This document shows, in pieces, positions 40,188 through 49,527 of a stretch of DNA of 64,000 nucleotides (position 1 is the first letter of the stretch; each line of letters opens with the position of its first letter). Made by a program: the position numbers and the translations under genes. The notes under the pieces were generated by a model. That model saw only the letters and a list, made by a program, of their open reading frames with translations. It searched no databases and had not been told where the DNA came from. The stretch spans positions 1,364,001 to 1,428,000 of the forward strand of contig NZ_LT985188.1 in assembly GCF_900289045.1 (NCBI RefSeq), read 5' to 3'. The stretch comes from Micropruina glycogenica. Lineage in GTDB: Bacteria > Actinomycetota > Actinomycetes > Propionibacteriales > Propionibacteriaceae.

Positions 40188-42995
40188 GTGGTAGTGGAGG
40201 CCTCAGCCGCCGCGGCAACGCTTGCTACGGTTAACCAGTTGGTCTCAGTCGGACGCGCCGGTGCGTCCGTTGCCCGCACAGTCAGCAATTACTTCAACGG
40301 CGACATCAAGTGGCTCTACATGACAGATGCGGCCGACTTGTACTCAATGAGCGAGATTGCTGATATAAACGCGTTCTTGAAATCTGCGGAAATTGTGCCG
40401 CTGCTTCAACTAACGTGGATAGGCGTTGCGATAAATGACGATGATCCCGAGGCTCGGTCAACTGTCCGCGCTACCTTCAAAGCGGCTGCCGTATCCTGGT
40501 GCGTCAGGACTGGTTCGAAATGGCACAAGAAGTCGGACACTATATTCGACGCGATGGTCTCACGCGTGCGCGCTCTAGTTCCACGCCACTTGTCCGACGA
40601 GCATGGTGCCGAGTTAGCTGAACACACACTCATTTGGGGCCCGCTTGATGATCGCGAGGGTCGATCAGCGTACATCTCAAATCTGCTTGCGCTGGCATCT
40701 GACCTAGATACCTTAACAAAGTGCATCGACCTCTCGAGAAACATCGGTGATCTTGCCTCGAAGTCTTATCAATTGAGCCTGGCTCACCTTGACGCGGCAG
40801 AGCATATAGCTGATCGCAATGCTCTGTACGTTGAGAGGACCGTGACTATCGATGGGAAGGTTCACGCGTCGGGATCACTGGTGGCCCCCGAGGAGGTCAG
40901 ACGACTTGTCCTCCTGGGAAATCCAGGGGCCGGCAAGACCTCTCTTGTGAATCATGTAGCGGGCCTCTCTGATCGGTTCGGATGCCTCCCAGTACTTGTG
41001 TGCAAGTGTCGTGAGTATGTCTCCGAAGACTGGAACGCCTCGATCGAGTCGGCCTTGGAGAGACGCCTCGTCGCAATTGGTATAGGAGCAGACCCTCGCG
41101 CCCTCACTGCCGCGTTGCTTCTCGGTCACCTGGTCGTGGTTTTTGACGGGCTTGACGAGATCACAGATATTGGGCGGCGAGAAGAGATGACCGCGAGAAT
41201 TGCACGCTTCTGTGTGCGATTCCCTCTGGTCTCGACAATCGTCACTTCGCGAGCAGTCGGATATGAACGCACACCCCTTCCGCGAACGCTGTTCGAATTG
41301 GCCGATCTCGATGAGTACAGTGAAGACCAGTCTGAGGAGTATGCCGAAAGATGGTTTAGAAGTGTGGGTCGCGGCGAACTGTTCCAGCCCTTTGTTAACG
41401 ATATCCAAAGCATCCGCGATATTGCACGCAATCCCCTTTTGTTATCTCTTCTCTGCTCACTTTACCGAGCTCGGGGCCATCTTCCTACTAACAGACACGG
41501 GGTGTACCACCAATGCGCCGAGCTTCTTTACCGTCAATGGGATGCTCAACGGCAGATCGCGCAATCTGAAGACCTGCCCGATTATGGTACAGCGATCATG
41601 TGCAGCATTGCGCACTTCTTCTGGAATGTGCCAAGTGCCACAAATGCTGATGAATCTCAGTTGCGAAAGCTCATTGCCGTCGAACTCCAGCAAGGCGGAG
41701 CGTCTGACAGTGCGTCGCAAGTGCGGGCCTCGGACTTCCTTGAGTTTTGCAAGGACAGACTATGGCTGTTGGTGCGCGGCGCAGTCAACTCACGCGGAGA
41801 GCCAACTTTTGAGTTCGCACATCGCACTTTTCTCGAGTACTTTGCCGCGGAGTACTTGGCCCGAGGTGCCAATCGGGCCGAAGACCTTGCAGAAAGCATA
41901 CGAGTTGCCTATGCGCGCGACCCAACGTCGGTGATGCCGGTACTTTTGATTCAAAGTTATGATGATAAGCGCAGTCCTGGAGCCACGGCTGTGTACTCAA
42001 GGGTTCTTGCGTTCGAAAACCCCGTCCTCGCGCTGAGGCTAATGAACGCGAAACTGCCAGCCATTCAACGACAGAAGGGTTTCAAGCTCGTCGAGAATTA
42101 CCTGTCCGGTGGTGCAGAGCTTAGTCTCGACGCGTTCGAGGCGATCTTGGCAATGTACAGGGATCCCCGGGAGCAATTTGTACAAGATTATCTGAGCGCA
42201 GATGATTCACCCCTCTGTTCGGAGGTCGCCAGAGGTTGGGCTGCATACTGCCTTTCTGGACGCCATAGAGACCCCTTACTCCCCTTAGCGAACGATTTGG
42301 AATCGACTTGTCAGACGCGCGTCGAGGCACTGAGCGAAAGGGGCAGTGCATTCCGAGACTTTAGCCTGCTCGCGCATTGCGCGCTTGGAGGTTCGATAAG
42401 TATGCAAAAGGCGGGCATTGCGCCCTTTGTCTTCTTTAGGGGCTTTGAGGCCAACGAGTGGGGTGCAGGATACTTTCTTGCACTAGAGCGTAGACGTCGA
42501 CCATTCTCTGAGGAGCGGGGGGACGAACTGGCTAACTATTTGTGTTCGCAGTGGGCCAACGGACACGTGGTGCCAAAGGAACTCGTTCAGGTGAGAACTC
42601 CAGTAGCCGCAATGGAATTGACCAATCTCGACCACCTCACCCACGTAGAACACCACGCCTTGTTCGGCCTCTACTGCATCCTCGCTGAGGGACTGACAAA
42701 GTACGAGCGACGACAGAGTGCTGAATGGCTCCGCCTTGCGTTGAATACAGTGGTCGATGTGACGGCGATCGAAGCGGTACGAGCCTACTTCGTCGACCTG
42801 TCTGACAGGCCGGATCGACAGCTCGCCCTACGTGCCAGAGATGCAGTTCGCAAACTTCCGGCATGGGTGAATGACTGGATGACTGGAAAACACTGGATCA
42901 CGAGCACTGCGAATCCTCGGGAACTTGGTTGGCGACGTCAGCTATTACTGCCAGTAGAAGAAAGAAGGGCTCGTCGTCACCGCACCTCGCGGTAG
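40188..42995 (+). CDS. NACHT-domain STAND NTPase, candidate NLR-like antiphage protein
   Basis: 935 residues from the GTG at 40188, five bases after GGAAGGAG; the open frame upstream (from 39951) is unlikely to be coding. The N-terminal 200 residues match no effector I know. The NTPase has Walker A LLGNPGAGKTSLVNH (about 242-256), Walker B LVVVFDGLDEITD (about 315-327, with the NACHT-type DGLDE) and a sensor TSRAVGYERTPL. FEFAHRTFLEYFAAEYLA (about 541-558) is the conserved winged-helix end of bacterial NACHT proteins. The C-terminal 370 residues are helical and may be the sensing region; no clear repeats are seen. GC content is visibly lower, with codons such as ATA and TTA that core genes avoid. 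Bacterial NACHT proteins of this form defend against phages; that role here is inference. Confidence 0.85.
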   Translation: MVVEASAAAATLATVNQLVSVGRAGASVARTVSNYFNGDIKWLYMTDAADLYSMSEIADINAFLKSAEIVPLLQLTWIGVAINDDDPEARSTVRATFKAAAVSWCVRTGSKWHKKSDTIFDAMVSRVRALVPRHLSDEHGAELAEHTLIWGPLDDREGRSAYISNLLALASDLDTLTKCIDLSRNIGDLASKSYQLSLAHLDAAEHIADRNALYVERTVTIDGKVHASGSLVAPEEVRRLVLLGNPGAGKTSLVNHVAGLSDRFGCLPVLVCKCREYVSEDWNASIESALERRLVAIGIGADPRALTAALLLGHLVVVFDGLDEITDIGRREEMTARIARFCVRFPLVSTIVTSRAVGYERTPLPRTLFELADLDEYSEDQSEEYAERWFRSVGRGELFQPFVNDIQSIRDIARNPLLLSLLCSLYRARGHLPTNRHGVYHQCAELLYRQWDAQRQIAQSEDLPDYGTAIMCSIAHFFWNVPSATNADESQLRKLIAVELQQGGASDSASQVRASDFLEFCKDRLWLLVRGAVNSRGEPTFEFAHRTFLEYFAAEYLARGANRAEDLAESIRVAYARDPTSVMPVLLIQSYDDKRSPGATAVYSRVLAFENPVLALRLMNAKLPAIQRQKGFKLVENYLSGGAELSLDAFEAILAMYRDPREQFVQDYLSADDSPLCSEVARGWAAYCLSGRHRDPLLPLANDLESTCQTRVEALSERGSAFRDFSLLAHCALGGSISMQKAGIAPFVFFRGFEANEWGAGYFLALERRRRPFSEERGDELANYLCSQWANGHVVPKELVQVRTPVAAMELTNLDHLTHVEHHALFGLYCILAEGLTKYERRQSAEWLRLALNTVVDVTAIEAVRAYFVDLSDRPDRQLALRARDAVRKLPAWVNDWMTGKHWITSTANPRELGWRRQLLLPVEERRARRHRTSR

Positions 42996-43236
42996 TGCGT
43001 GGGGTCATCCATTTGATTCTCATGGAGGTGGTCGAACGCCAAGGCGAGCCAAGCCTGCAGTGACAGAAGGCATGTGCTTCGGTCCTTGCTCGCCACCAAA
43101 GAACGTCCGGTTCTGCCGCACCTGTGCGTGAGGGTAGCCTTCGGCTGGCGTTCACCCGAGCGCGCAGGCCTTCCTGTGCCGCAGATCGCTGCGCTGGTTC
43201 AGTACGGGCGATCAGGCGAAGCCGACAGCAAGTTGT

Positions 43237-43244
43237 TCTTAAGG
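43237..43244. repeat. Target-site duplication TCTTAAGG (left copy) of ISL3-family IS
   Basis: TCTTAAGG directly before the left end of the IS is repeated exactly at 44680-44687 after its right end. Eight bases is the usual duplication size for ISL3-family insertion. Confidence 0.9.
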
Positions 43245-44679
43245 GGCTCTTCACAATCCAGGGTGTAGTTGGGGTCTGAATCCGCCGGTTTCGAGCAGGC
43301 TGCGGGCGATGTAGTTGGTGAGGTTTCGGAAGCCGAGGGCGGAGCCGCGGAGGTGTTCGAGTCTTCCGTTGATGGCTTCGGTGGGGCCGTTGGAGGTGCG
43401 TGGATGGTCGAAGTAGGCCAATATGTCGCCGGCGCGTCGGTTCAGGGTGGAGCCGAGTTTGCGGAGTTCGGTCAGGGCGGCGGGAACGCCGCGGGCGATG
43501 CTTTCGATGACTTTGTTCAGTAGTGTGCGGCCGGCTTGGGGGTCGGGTCTCGGTAGGCGGTGACGATGTCTTGGTAGACCCTCCAGGTGATCTCGACGGC
43601 GGCGTGATCCTCGTCGGCGAACACCGCGTCGAGTCGGGTTTTCTGCTTCTCGGTGAGCAGCGCTGTTCCGGTGTGCAGGGTGCGGCGGGCGCCATACAAC
43701 GGGTCGCCGGAGCGGCCTCGGTGGCCGAGGGTTTCGTGTTGGACGCGTTGCCGGCAGCGGTCCAGGGCGTCCCCGGCGAGCTGAACGACGTGGAAGGGGT
43801 CCATCACTTCCACCGCGTCGGGCAGCTTCTCGGCGGCGGCTGTTTTGAACCCGGTGAAGCCATCCATCGCGACGATCTGCACCCCGTCACGCCATGCCTT
43901 TGATTGTTGGTCGAGCCAGTTGGCGAACACCTGTTTGGAGCGGCCCTCGACCATGTCGAGCAGCCTCGCCGGACCTGTGCCGTCCCGCACCGGTGTCAGG
44001 TCGATGATGACGGTGACGTACTTGTCGCCTTTGCGGGTGTGCCGCCAGACATGCTCATCGACACCGATCACGCTGACCCCGTCGAACCGGTGCGGGTTGC
44101 TGATCAGGACTCGTTTGCCCTCGGCCAGCACGGCGTCGTTGGCGGTGTTCCAGCTGACGTCCAGGCTTTCGGCGATCCGGGCGACGGTCAGGTGCTGCAT
44201 CACCAGGCCTTCCAGCGCCCACCGCAGCGCTCGCCGCGACAGTCTCGCCCGCGGCTCGGCCGCCTTGGTGGTGTCCTGGCGCCACACATGCCCGCAGCCG
44301 GTGCAGCGGTAACGGCGGATCGTGACCTCCAACACGGTGGGTCGCCAGCCGAGTGGCTCATGGGCGAGCCGGCGCACCACGGTGTCGCGCACGACGCCCT
44401 CGCAGCCACAGCGTCGACACCACTGATCCGGCTCCACGACCCGACAGGCCAAAACGGCCCGCCGGGGTTCGAGTCGTTGTCCGACCACCACCAGGCCGAG
44501 TTCGTTCACGCGGCAGAACGTGGTCAGGTCAGGGCAAGCGAAGGTAGCGTCAGTCACGTCGAGGTCTTCCAGATGGGTTGGAGTGAGAACCCCCATCCTC
44601 GGGAGACCTCGACCCCTACCGGCAGACCGACTCGCCGATCACGCCCACACCCTCACCACACCGTCGATTGTGAAGAGCC
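43245..44679. mobile_element. Complete ISL3-family insertion sequence, 1435 bp
   Basis: Both ends begin GGCTCTTCACAATC on their inward strand: 14 perfect terminal bases and about 25 of 30 matching overall. An exact 8-base duplication (TCTTAAGG) flanks it. It contains one transposase gene on the minus strand. It lies 250 bases after the NACHT gene, in DNA with no recognisable gene on either side (42996-43236 and 44688-44854), so it seems not to have broken a gene. Confidence 0.93.
43251..44596 (-). pseudogene. ISL3-family transposase with a -1 frameshift
   Basis: The 5' part (359 residues, 43517-44596) has the N-terminal zinc-finger region (CRRCGCEGVVRD, RRYRCTGCGHVWRQD), a helix-turn-helix (LTVARIAESLDVSWNTANDA) and the catalytic blocks VIGVDEHVWRH and VAMDGFTGFKTAAAEKLPDA. 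It stops at PKPAAHY. A -1 shift in the C5 run near 43540 restores the usual C-terminus: LLNKVIESIARGVPAALTEL, ...TSNGPTEAINGRLEHLRG and FRNLTNYIARSLLETGGF, ending in the terminal repeat at 43251. The third catalytic Glu is thus beyond the shift. It may be a dead copy or may depend on frameshifting. Confidence 0.85.
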
Positions 44680-44854
44680 TCTTAAGGGGATTGTCACGCG
44701 TAAGCGCTGGTGTGCGATTGCTACAAGTAACAGCAAGGGCACATTCAGCGGCCGGAGGCGACCGCTCTCTATGCCGCGACTCCCCAAATGGCGCAGCCGG
44801 ACACCAATGCGCTGATCTTCGTAGGGGCGGGACTGGGTGTGAGGAAAGTCAGCA

Positions 44855-45737
44855 TCATGATGGTGAGAATACGTCCCGAGCCGAGCAAGCTGATAGCTCG
44901 TCAGGCTGGCATTTCTCGGGCGTCCCGCTCTGAACTTCGTCAAGAAGGTTCGTGTCAAAGGTCTGGACCATCTTGAACCATTGGAGACGCCAAGGGGTAG
45001 CGTTTAGGGCACGCTTGCTAGACTTTGTAGTTTCCCGCCAAGCCACTTGGACCCACAAATCCTCGGCGGTGACTGGATCGATAATAGGCGCGCGACCCGG
45101 GCTGACAACCGCCTCAACGCTTGTGACGGTTTGTCCCCACCACTTGTCAAAGTCCTTCGCTTTTCCGCTCTTCTCCAAGAATTTGGCGGAAATGAGGTCA
45201 CGCATCGCGGGTGCGTCTCCTCGCCCGGCTCGGGCAAAGTACTCATCGATGACGCCAGTTGCGACATTAACCCTGTCAGCACCAAGAGTCGGCGCCGTGG
45301 GGGAGTCTGTAACGTCAGGAGCCGGCGAGCCTGAAGTGGGAACTACAGGTTCAGGCGAGACGCTCGAGGGCAGGGGTGAGGCCAAGGCCGACTGCCCCGT
45401 CGTGGTTTGACTTGAGCTTGTTACCGGGACCGAGGCTTCACGCGCCGCGAAGCCTGACAGCAGCCCGGCCAAAACACCAACTCCAAGTCCCAACGTTGCC
45501 GCCCAGATCGCGGTTAAGCGCGTGCGCTTCAAAGCGAAATCTCGTAGATTGCGCTCGTGCTCCTCCGCCCTTTGGAGTTGTCGCTCTTTCAGTTGGATTG
45601 CTGCCTCGTACCGCTGGAGCTCCGCGTAAGCAGTCTTGCTGAATCGCACATCGTCCTCTAGGCCGAACCGTTCCGACGCGTGAAGGATGGTGGTGACTGA
45701 CTGATCCACACTCAAGTCACGCCCGATGGAGCTTCGT
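44855..45737 (-). pseudogene. Membrane protein with extracellular NTF2-like domain, 3' part, cut by IS21
   Basis: Reading from the IS edge: SSIGRDLSVDQSVTTILHAS, a coiled coil (YAELQRYEAAIQLKERQLQRAEEHERNLR, positions 45540-45625), a transmembrane helix (TAIWAATLGLGVGVLAGLLSG), a Ser/Thr/Pro-rich linker and a C-terminal domain (VIDEYFARAGRGDAPAMRDLI ... WWGQTVTSVE ... LWVQVAWRE) resembling the NTF2-like extracellular domains of actinobacterial membrane proteins. The 5' end of the gene is at 48296-48440, on the far side of the IS. Removing the IS and one duplication copy restores a 340-residue frame exactly. The first codons of the current open frame (from 45889) come from the IS and are not native. 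Confidence 0.75.
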
Positions 45738-45827
45738 TGTCCGTGGCCATGAAAAAGTCCCCACTGGTGGCCAGGTGGTGGTCTCCGTTGGTGGCCAGTT
45801 AGAAGTCCCCACTGTTCGTGTCGTGTC

Positions 45828-47457
45828 GTGACCGACTCTGAGGCCCTGCGTGGTGAGGGTGGCGGTGCCAACCAGTCACCGAGCACCACGCAGGGGTTTC
45901 CATTGAAGAACGCGAAGGAACGTATGGACGTGATTGCTGCCTACCGAGATGTGGGCACGTATCGAGGGGCGGCCGCGATGTGCGGCACGACCCATAAGAC
46001 AGTGAGGCGGATCATCGAGGCTCACCAGGCCGCGACCGAGGGGGTCGTGCCGGTGGCAGTGGTGCGGCCGCGCAACTATGACCAGGTGATCGAACTGGTC
46101 GCTGACAGGGTGAAGTCGACCAGTGGCCGGGTCAGCGCGAAGCGGTTGTTGCCGACTGCCCGGGCAGCCGGTTATGCCGGGTCGGACCGCAACTTCCGAC
46201 GCCTTGTCGCAACCGTGAAAAAGCAGTGGCGCCATGATCAGGCACGGGCGGGTGGCCGGCGGCCGGCGGTGTGGTCGCCCGGTGAGGTGCTGGCGATCGA
46301 TTGGGGTGAGGAGGTGTTGGCGGGCCGCAAGCTGCTCGTGTTCTGCGCCGTGCTGGGCTGGTCACGGTTCCGGTTCGTCCGGTTCGCCACCGACCAGCAG
46401 CTGGCGACCACGCTGGGCATGCTCGCCGAATGCTTCGAGGTCCTCAGTGGTGTTCCCAAGACAGTGCTGGCCGACCGGATGGGGTGTTTGAAGGGCGGTG
46501 TGGTGGCGAACGTGGTGGTGCCCAGCCCGGACTATGTCCGCTTCGCGACCCATTACCGGTTCCGGCCCGAATTTCTGCCATGCGGCCGATCCGGAGTCGA
46601 AGGGGATCGTGGAACGACTGGTCGGCTATGCCAAACAGGACCTGCTGGTGCCACTCGAACTCGACGACGACCCCTGGGTCGACGGGATCGCCGGACTCAA
46701 CGTGCGCGCGCACGCGTGGTGTGAGGAGGTGAACGCGGCGCTGCATTCCGAAATCCAGGCTGTCCCGGCCGAGCGGCTCGCCGCTGAGGCCGAGGTGCTG
46801 GATGAGTTGCCGTCGCTGCGGCTGGAGATCGGTCCGAAACCTGTCAGCCGTAAGGTCGACAAGCTGTCCTGCATCCGGTTCGGCTCGGCCCGCTACTCGG
46901 TGCCCAACCAGTTGATCGGCACCACCGTCACCGTGATGGTTGATGAGCGTGACCGGATGCTGCGGGTGATCGAACCCGTCACCGGCCAGATTCACGCCGA
47001 GCATGCCCTGGTGGCGCCGGGTGAGACCAGCATCGTCGATGCCCACTACGGCCGGCCCCGACCTGAGACGCCACGCCGGGCGGCGCGGGCCAAGACACCA
47101 GCAGAGCGGGAGTTCCTCGCCCTGGGGCCGGTCGCGCAACGGTTCCTGACCGGGGCCGCCGCGGCCGGGGTGACCAAGCTGGGCAGCGAGATCAACGAGA
47201 TCCTGATGCTGGCTGCCGCGCACGGCACCGACGCGTTGCTGGCAGCCCTGGAACGGGCAGTGAGGTTCAGCCGGTGGCGAGCAGCCGATGTGCGCTCCAT
47301 CCTGGCCACCAACGGATATGCACCCCACCCCACCCCGGCCGGTGCAGCGTTCACTTCCGCGGTGGTGCTCACCCTGCCGTCGGTGCCGACCCGGTCGCTG
47401 GCCGACTACGCCCTGCAACCAGCCATCGAGGGCAACGAGGGTGGTGAAGTGTCATGA
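45828..47457 (+). pseudogene. istA: IS21 transposase IstA with +1 frameshift
   Basis: The first frame has the N-terminal helix-turn-helix (AAYRDVGTYRGAAAMCGTTHKTVRRI) and the first two catalytic residues of the DDE domain (VLAIDWGEE and VLADRMG). Near 46560-46575 (after YRFRPEF) the homologous sequence moves to the +1 frame: CHAADPESKGIVERLVGYAK, which carries the catalytic Glu, through to the end GNEGGEVS at 47457. One extra base, probably in the TTT of GAATTTCTG, explains the break. The start may be the GTG at 45828 or the ATG at 45924. The stop overlaps istB by ATGA. Confidence 0.87.
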
Positions 47458-48230
47458 CCGCGATCATCCCGCCGCTACCCGCCGACCTCAACGACGGGCT
47501 GAAACGGTTGAAGATGGCCGCCATGCGCCAGCTGGCACCCGAACTGCTGATCACCGCCAAAACGCAACGCTGGAACCCTGAGGAGTTCCTCCGCACCCTG
47601 ATCGAGGCCGAGATCGCTTCCCGCGACGCCTCCAACATCCGCACCCGGATGCGGCAGGCCAGTTTCCCAGTCACCAAGACCCTCGACGAGTTCGACATCG
47701 CCGCCTCCTCCATCCCGCCGGCCACCTTCGACTACCTCGCATCCTTGGAGTGGATCCGGGCCGCCGAGAACGTCTGCCTGATCGGGCCCGCCGGCACCGG
47801 CAAGTCCCACACCCTGATCGGGCTGGGCATCGCCGCCGTCGAACACGGCCACCGGGTCCGCTACTTCACCGCCGCCGAACTCGTCGAAACCCTCTACCGC
47901 GGACTCGCCGACAACTCCGTCGGGAAACTCATCGACAGCCTGCTCCGCAACGACCTGGTCCTGGTCGATGAACTCGGCTTCGCGCCGCTGGACGACACCG
48001 GAGCCCAACTCCTGTTCCGGTTCGTCGCCGCCAGCTACGAACGCCGATCCCTCGGCATCGCCTCCCACTGGCCCTTCGAATCCTGGGGACGATTCCTCCC
48101 CGAACACACCACCGCCGTCAGCATGCTCGACCGGCTCCTCCACCACTGCCACACCGTCGTCACCAACGGCGATAGCTACCGCATGCGACAAGCCCGAACC
48201 ACAGGAGGAACCAGACCCAAAACCAGCTGA
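47454..48230 (+). CDS. istB: IS21 helper ATPase IstB
   Basis: 258 residues with AAA+ features: Walker A CLIGPAGTGKSHTLIGLG (about 108-125), Walker B LVLVDELGFAPLD, and the typical end YRMRQART. The N-terminal region (ELLITAKTQRWNPEEFLRTL) is the usual helical part. IstB is the ATPase that directs target choice and activates IstA. It is intact and overlaps istA by 4 bases. The fold FESWGRFLPE is the common IstB segment 'WGxxF'. Confidence 0.94.
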   Translation: MTAIIPPLPADLNDGLKRLKMAAMRQLAPELLITAKTQRWNPEEFLRTLIEAEIASRDASNIRTRMRQASFPVTKTLDEFDIAASSIPPATFDYLASLEWIRAAENVCLIGPAGTGKSHTLIGLGIAAVEHGHRVRYFTAAELVETLYRGLADNSVGKLIDSLLRNDLVLVDELGFAPLDDTGAQLLFRFVAASYERRSLGIASHWPFESWGRFLPEHTTAVSMLDRLLHHCHTVVTNGDSYRMRQARTTGGTRPKTS

Positions 48231-48295
48231 CAACGACCCGAACAGTGGGGACTTTCAAATGGCCACCAACGGGGACCGCAACCTGGCCATTGACA

Positions 48296-48440
48296 TTCGT
48301 GCAACGTGAGGCCCGTGCCTCGAGACTTCCTCCGAGTAGGTAGGTAGTGGGCGTTTAGTTCTCTGAGCTGCGAACCCAATCACTGCCGCGACAATGGCAC
48401 CAAGTGCTGTGATAACCGCCCCAACGACAATCGCGTCCAT
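48296..48440 (-). pseudogene. 5' part of the membrane-protein gene split by IS21
   Basis: From the ATG at 48440 (AGGGAA upstream) the frame reads MDAIVVGAVITALGAIVAAV then IGFAAQRTKRPLPTYSEEVS and reaches the duplication at VAR. The first 25 residues are a transmembrane helix. With the 3' part at 44855-45737 the frame continues exactly: 145 + 878 bases give 341 codons. The original protein thus had two membrane helices around a cytoplasmic coiled coil and an outer C-terminal domain. Confidence 0.75.
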
Positions 48441-48980
48441 AATTTCCCTATCAGAGGTTGCCCCGGCGGCCAATCGATCGCAAGTGCATGTTAGCCCTCC
48501 GCGATCGACCGCGCGGGAACTCTACGCGCACAGGATCGCGCCAGAGTCCAATGATCCAGGACCACAGTCACTCTCGGCCAAGCACTGGACCGCTGGTGCA
48601 GCCTGATCGACACTGTCGGCATGCATGCGCCCTGAACTCCACTGCCTTATCGGCCTCACGTATCCACGACGCGATGCTCCGACCTCAACCCCAGGTCAGG
48701 CCTCGCCGGAGTGGCTCTTTCGCCTGTCCTCAGCTGGGTCGGCGGGCGCCAATCCATCCGACTTTGCCGCATCAGGGGCGGCATCCCGCCGGGGTGAGGA
48801 TGGGCGGAGTCCCCGTTGATTGGCTGGACGCTGGATCTGGCGCCGCTGCGTGGACCGCCGGGGCGCGGACCGCCGGACGCTGCGCTGGTTTCGCGGCGGC
48901 GTGCCGGTGGTTCTGGGTAGCGGTAGCGTCGGGATCAGGTCTGGATGTCATGATCGGGCACGAGCGGACACTACTGGGGC
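48441..48980. other. Non-coding gap between split membrane gene and ECF sigma gene
   Basis: 540 bases without a gene I can support. Open frames exist on the plus strand but lack start signals and recognisable features and look like GC-driven shadows. The promoters of the leftward membrane-protein gene and the rightward sigma gene should lie at its two ends. Confidence 0.45.
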
Positions 48981-49526
48981 ATGGATACCGACAACGCGGT
49001 GGCGGATGAGGCTGAGTTCCGGGCCTGGTACCAGCGCACCAGTCCCCGGGTTTATGCCTATGTGCGCCGCTACTGCTCCGATGATGACTGCGATGACGTT
49101 ATCGCGGAGGTGTACCTGGTCGCGTGGACCCGGCTGGCCGAGTTGCCTGCCGACGCGGTGCCGTGGCTGATCGGGACCGCCCGCAACGTGCTGGCGAACT
49201 CATGGCGGGCCCGCGGCAGGCGCCAACAGCTGGCCGCAAAGTGGGCCGATATCAACGACCTCGCTGCAGCTGACCCTGCAGGCCTAGCCGTCGAGCGAAC
49301 CGACCTGCTCCGCGCGATCAGCCAGCTCAGCGCCGACGACCAGGAGGTGTTGCTGCTGGCTGGGTGGGACGGTCTGGACTCCTCCGGCATCGCCGCCGTC
49401 CTTGGCTGCTCGGTTGCGGCGGCACGTACCCGGCTGAGCCGCGCCCGGCGTCGCCTCGCCGGCCGCCTGAATGCATCCCTCGACGCCCGTTCCCCCCTTC
49501 TTCGTCTCGTCCCGGAAGTGAACTGA
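48981..49526 (+). CDS. ECF-type RNA polymerase sigma factor
   Basis: 181 residues. Region 2: FRAWYQRTSPRVYAYVRRYC...CDDVIAEVYLVAWTRLAELPADAVPWLIGTA (about 12-72). Region 4: RAISQLSADDQEVLLLAGWD...IAAVLGCSVAAARTRLSRAR (about 113-160). These are the standard -10 and -35 recognising regions; no anti-sigma zinc motif or extra domain is present. It is followed after one base by a CU044_5270-type gene, a pairing common in actinobacteria where the second protein probably controls the first. The Shine-Dalgarno is weak (ACTGGGGC). Confidence 0.9.
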   Translation: MDTDNAVADEAEFRAWYQRTSPRVYAYVRRYCSDDDCDDVIAEVYLVAWTRLAELPADAVPWLIGTARNVLANSWRARGRRQQLAAKWADINDLAAADPAGLAVERTDLLRAISQLSADDQEVLLLAGWDGLDSSGIAAVLGCSVAAARTRLSRARRRLAGRLNASLDARSPLLRLVPEVN

Positions 49527-49527
49527 C

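Larger units (their letters stand above)
45738..48295. mobile_element. IS21-family insertion sequence, 2558 bp
   Basis: The ends start TGTCCGTGGCCA (left) and TGTCAATGGCCA (right, minus strand). Each end carries multiple internal repeats (GTCCCCAC..., CCGTTGGTGGCCA, and AGTCCCCACTGTTCG at 45803-45820 left and mirrored at 48238-48254 right), typical of IS21. A 5-base duplication TTCGT flanks it (45733-45737 and 48296-48300). It encodes istA and istB in overlapping order. It is inserted inside a membrane-protein gene read on the opposite strand. Confidence 0.93.

Noticed and set aside
42898-43695. 265-codon minus-strand frame spanning the right part of the ISL3 element and the gap after NACHT
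   Set aside because: It crosses the IS boundary and duplication in a frame different from the transposase; the sequence is Arg/Pro/Thr-rich with no homology I can name.
48458-49009. 183-codon plus-strand frame upstream of the sigma gene
   Set aside because: No start signal or conserved features, and it overlaps the sigma gene start in another frame.
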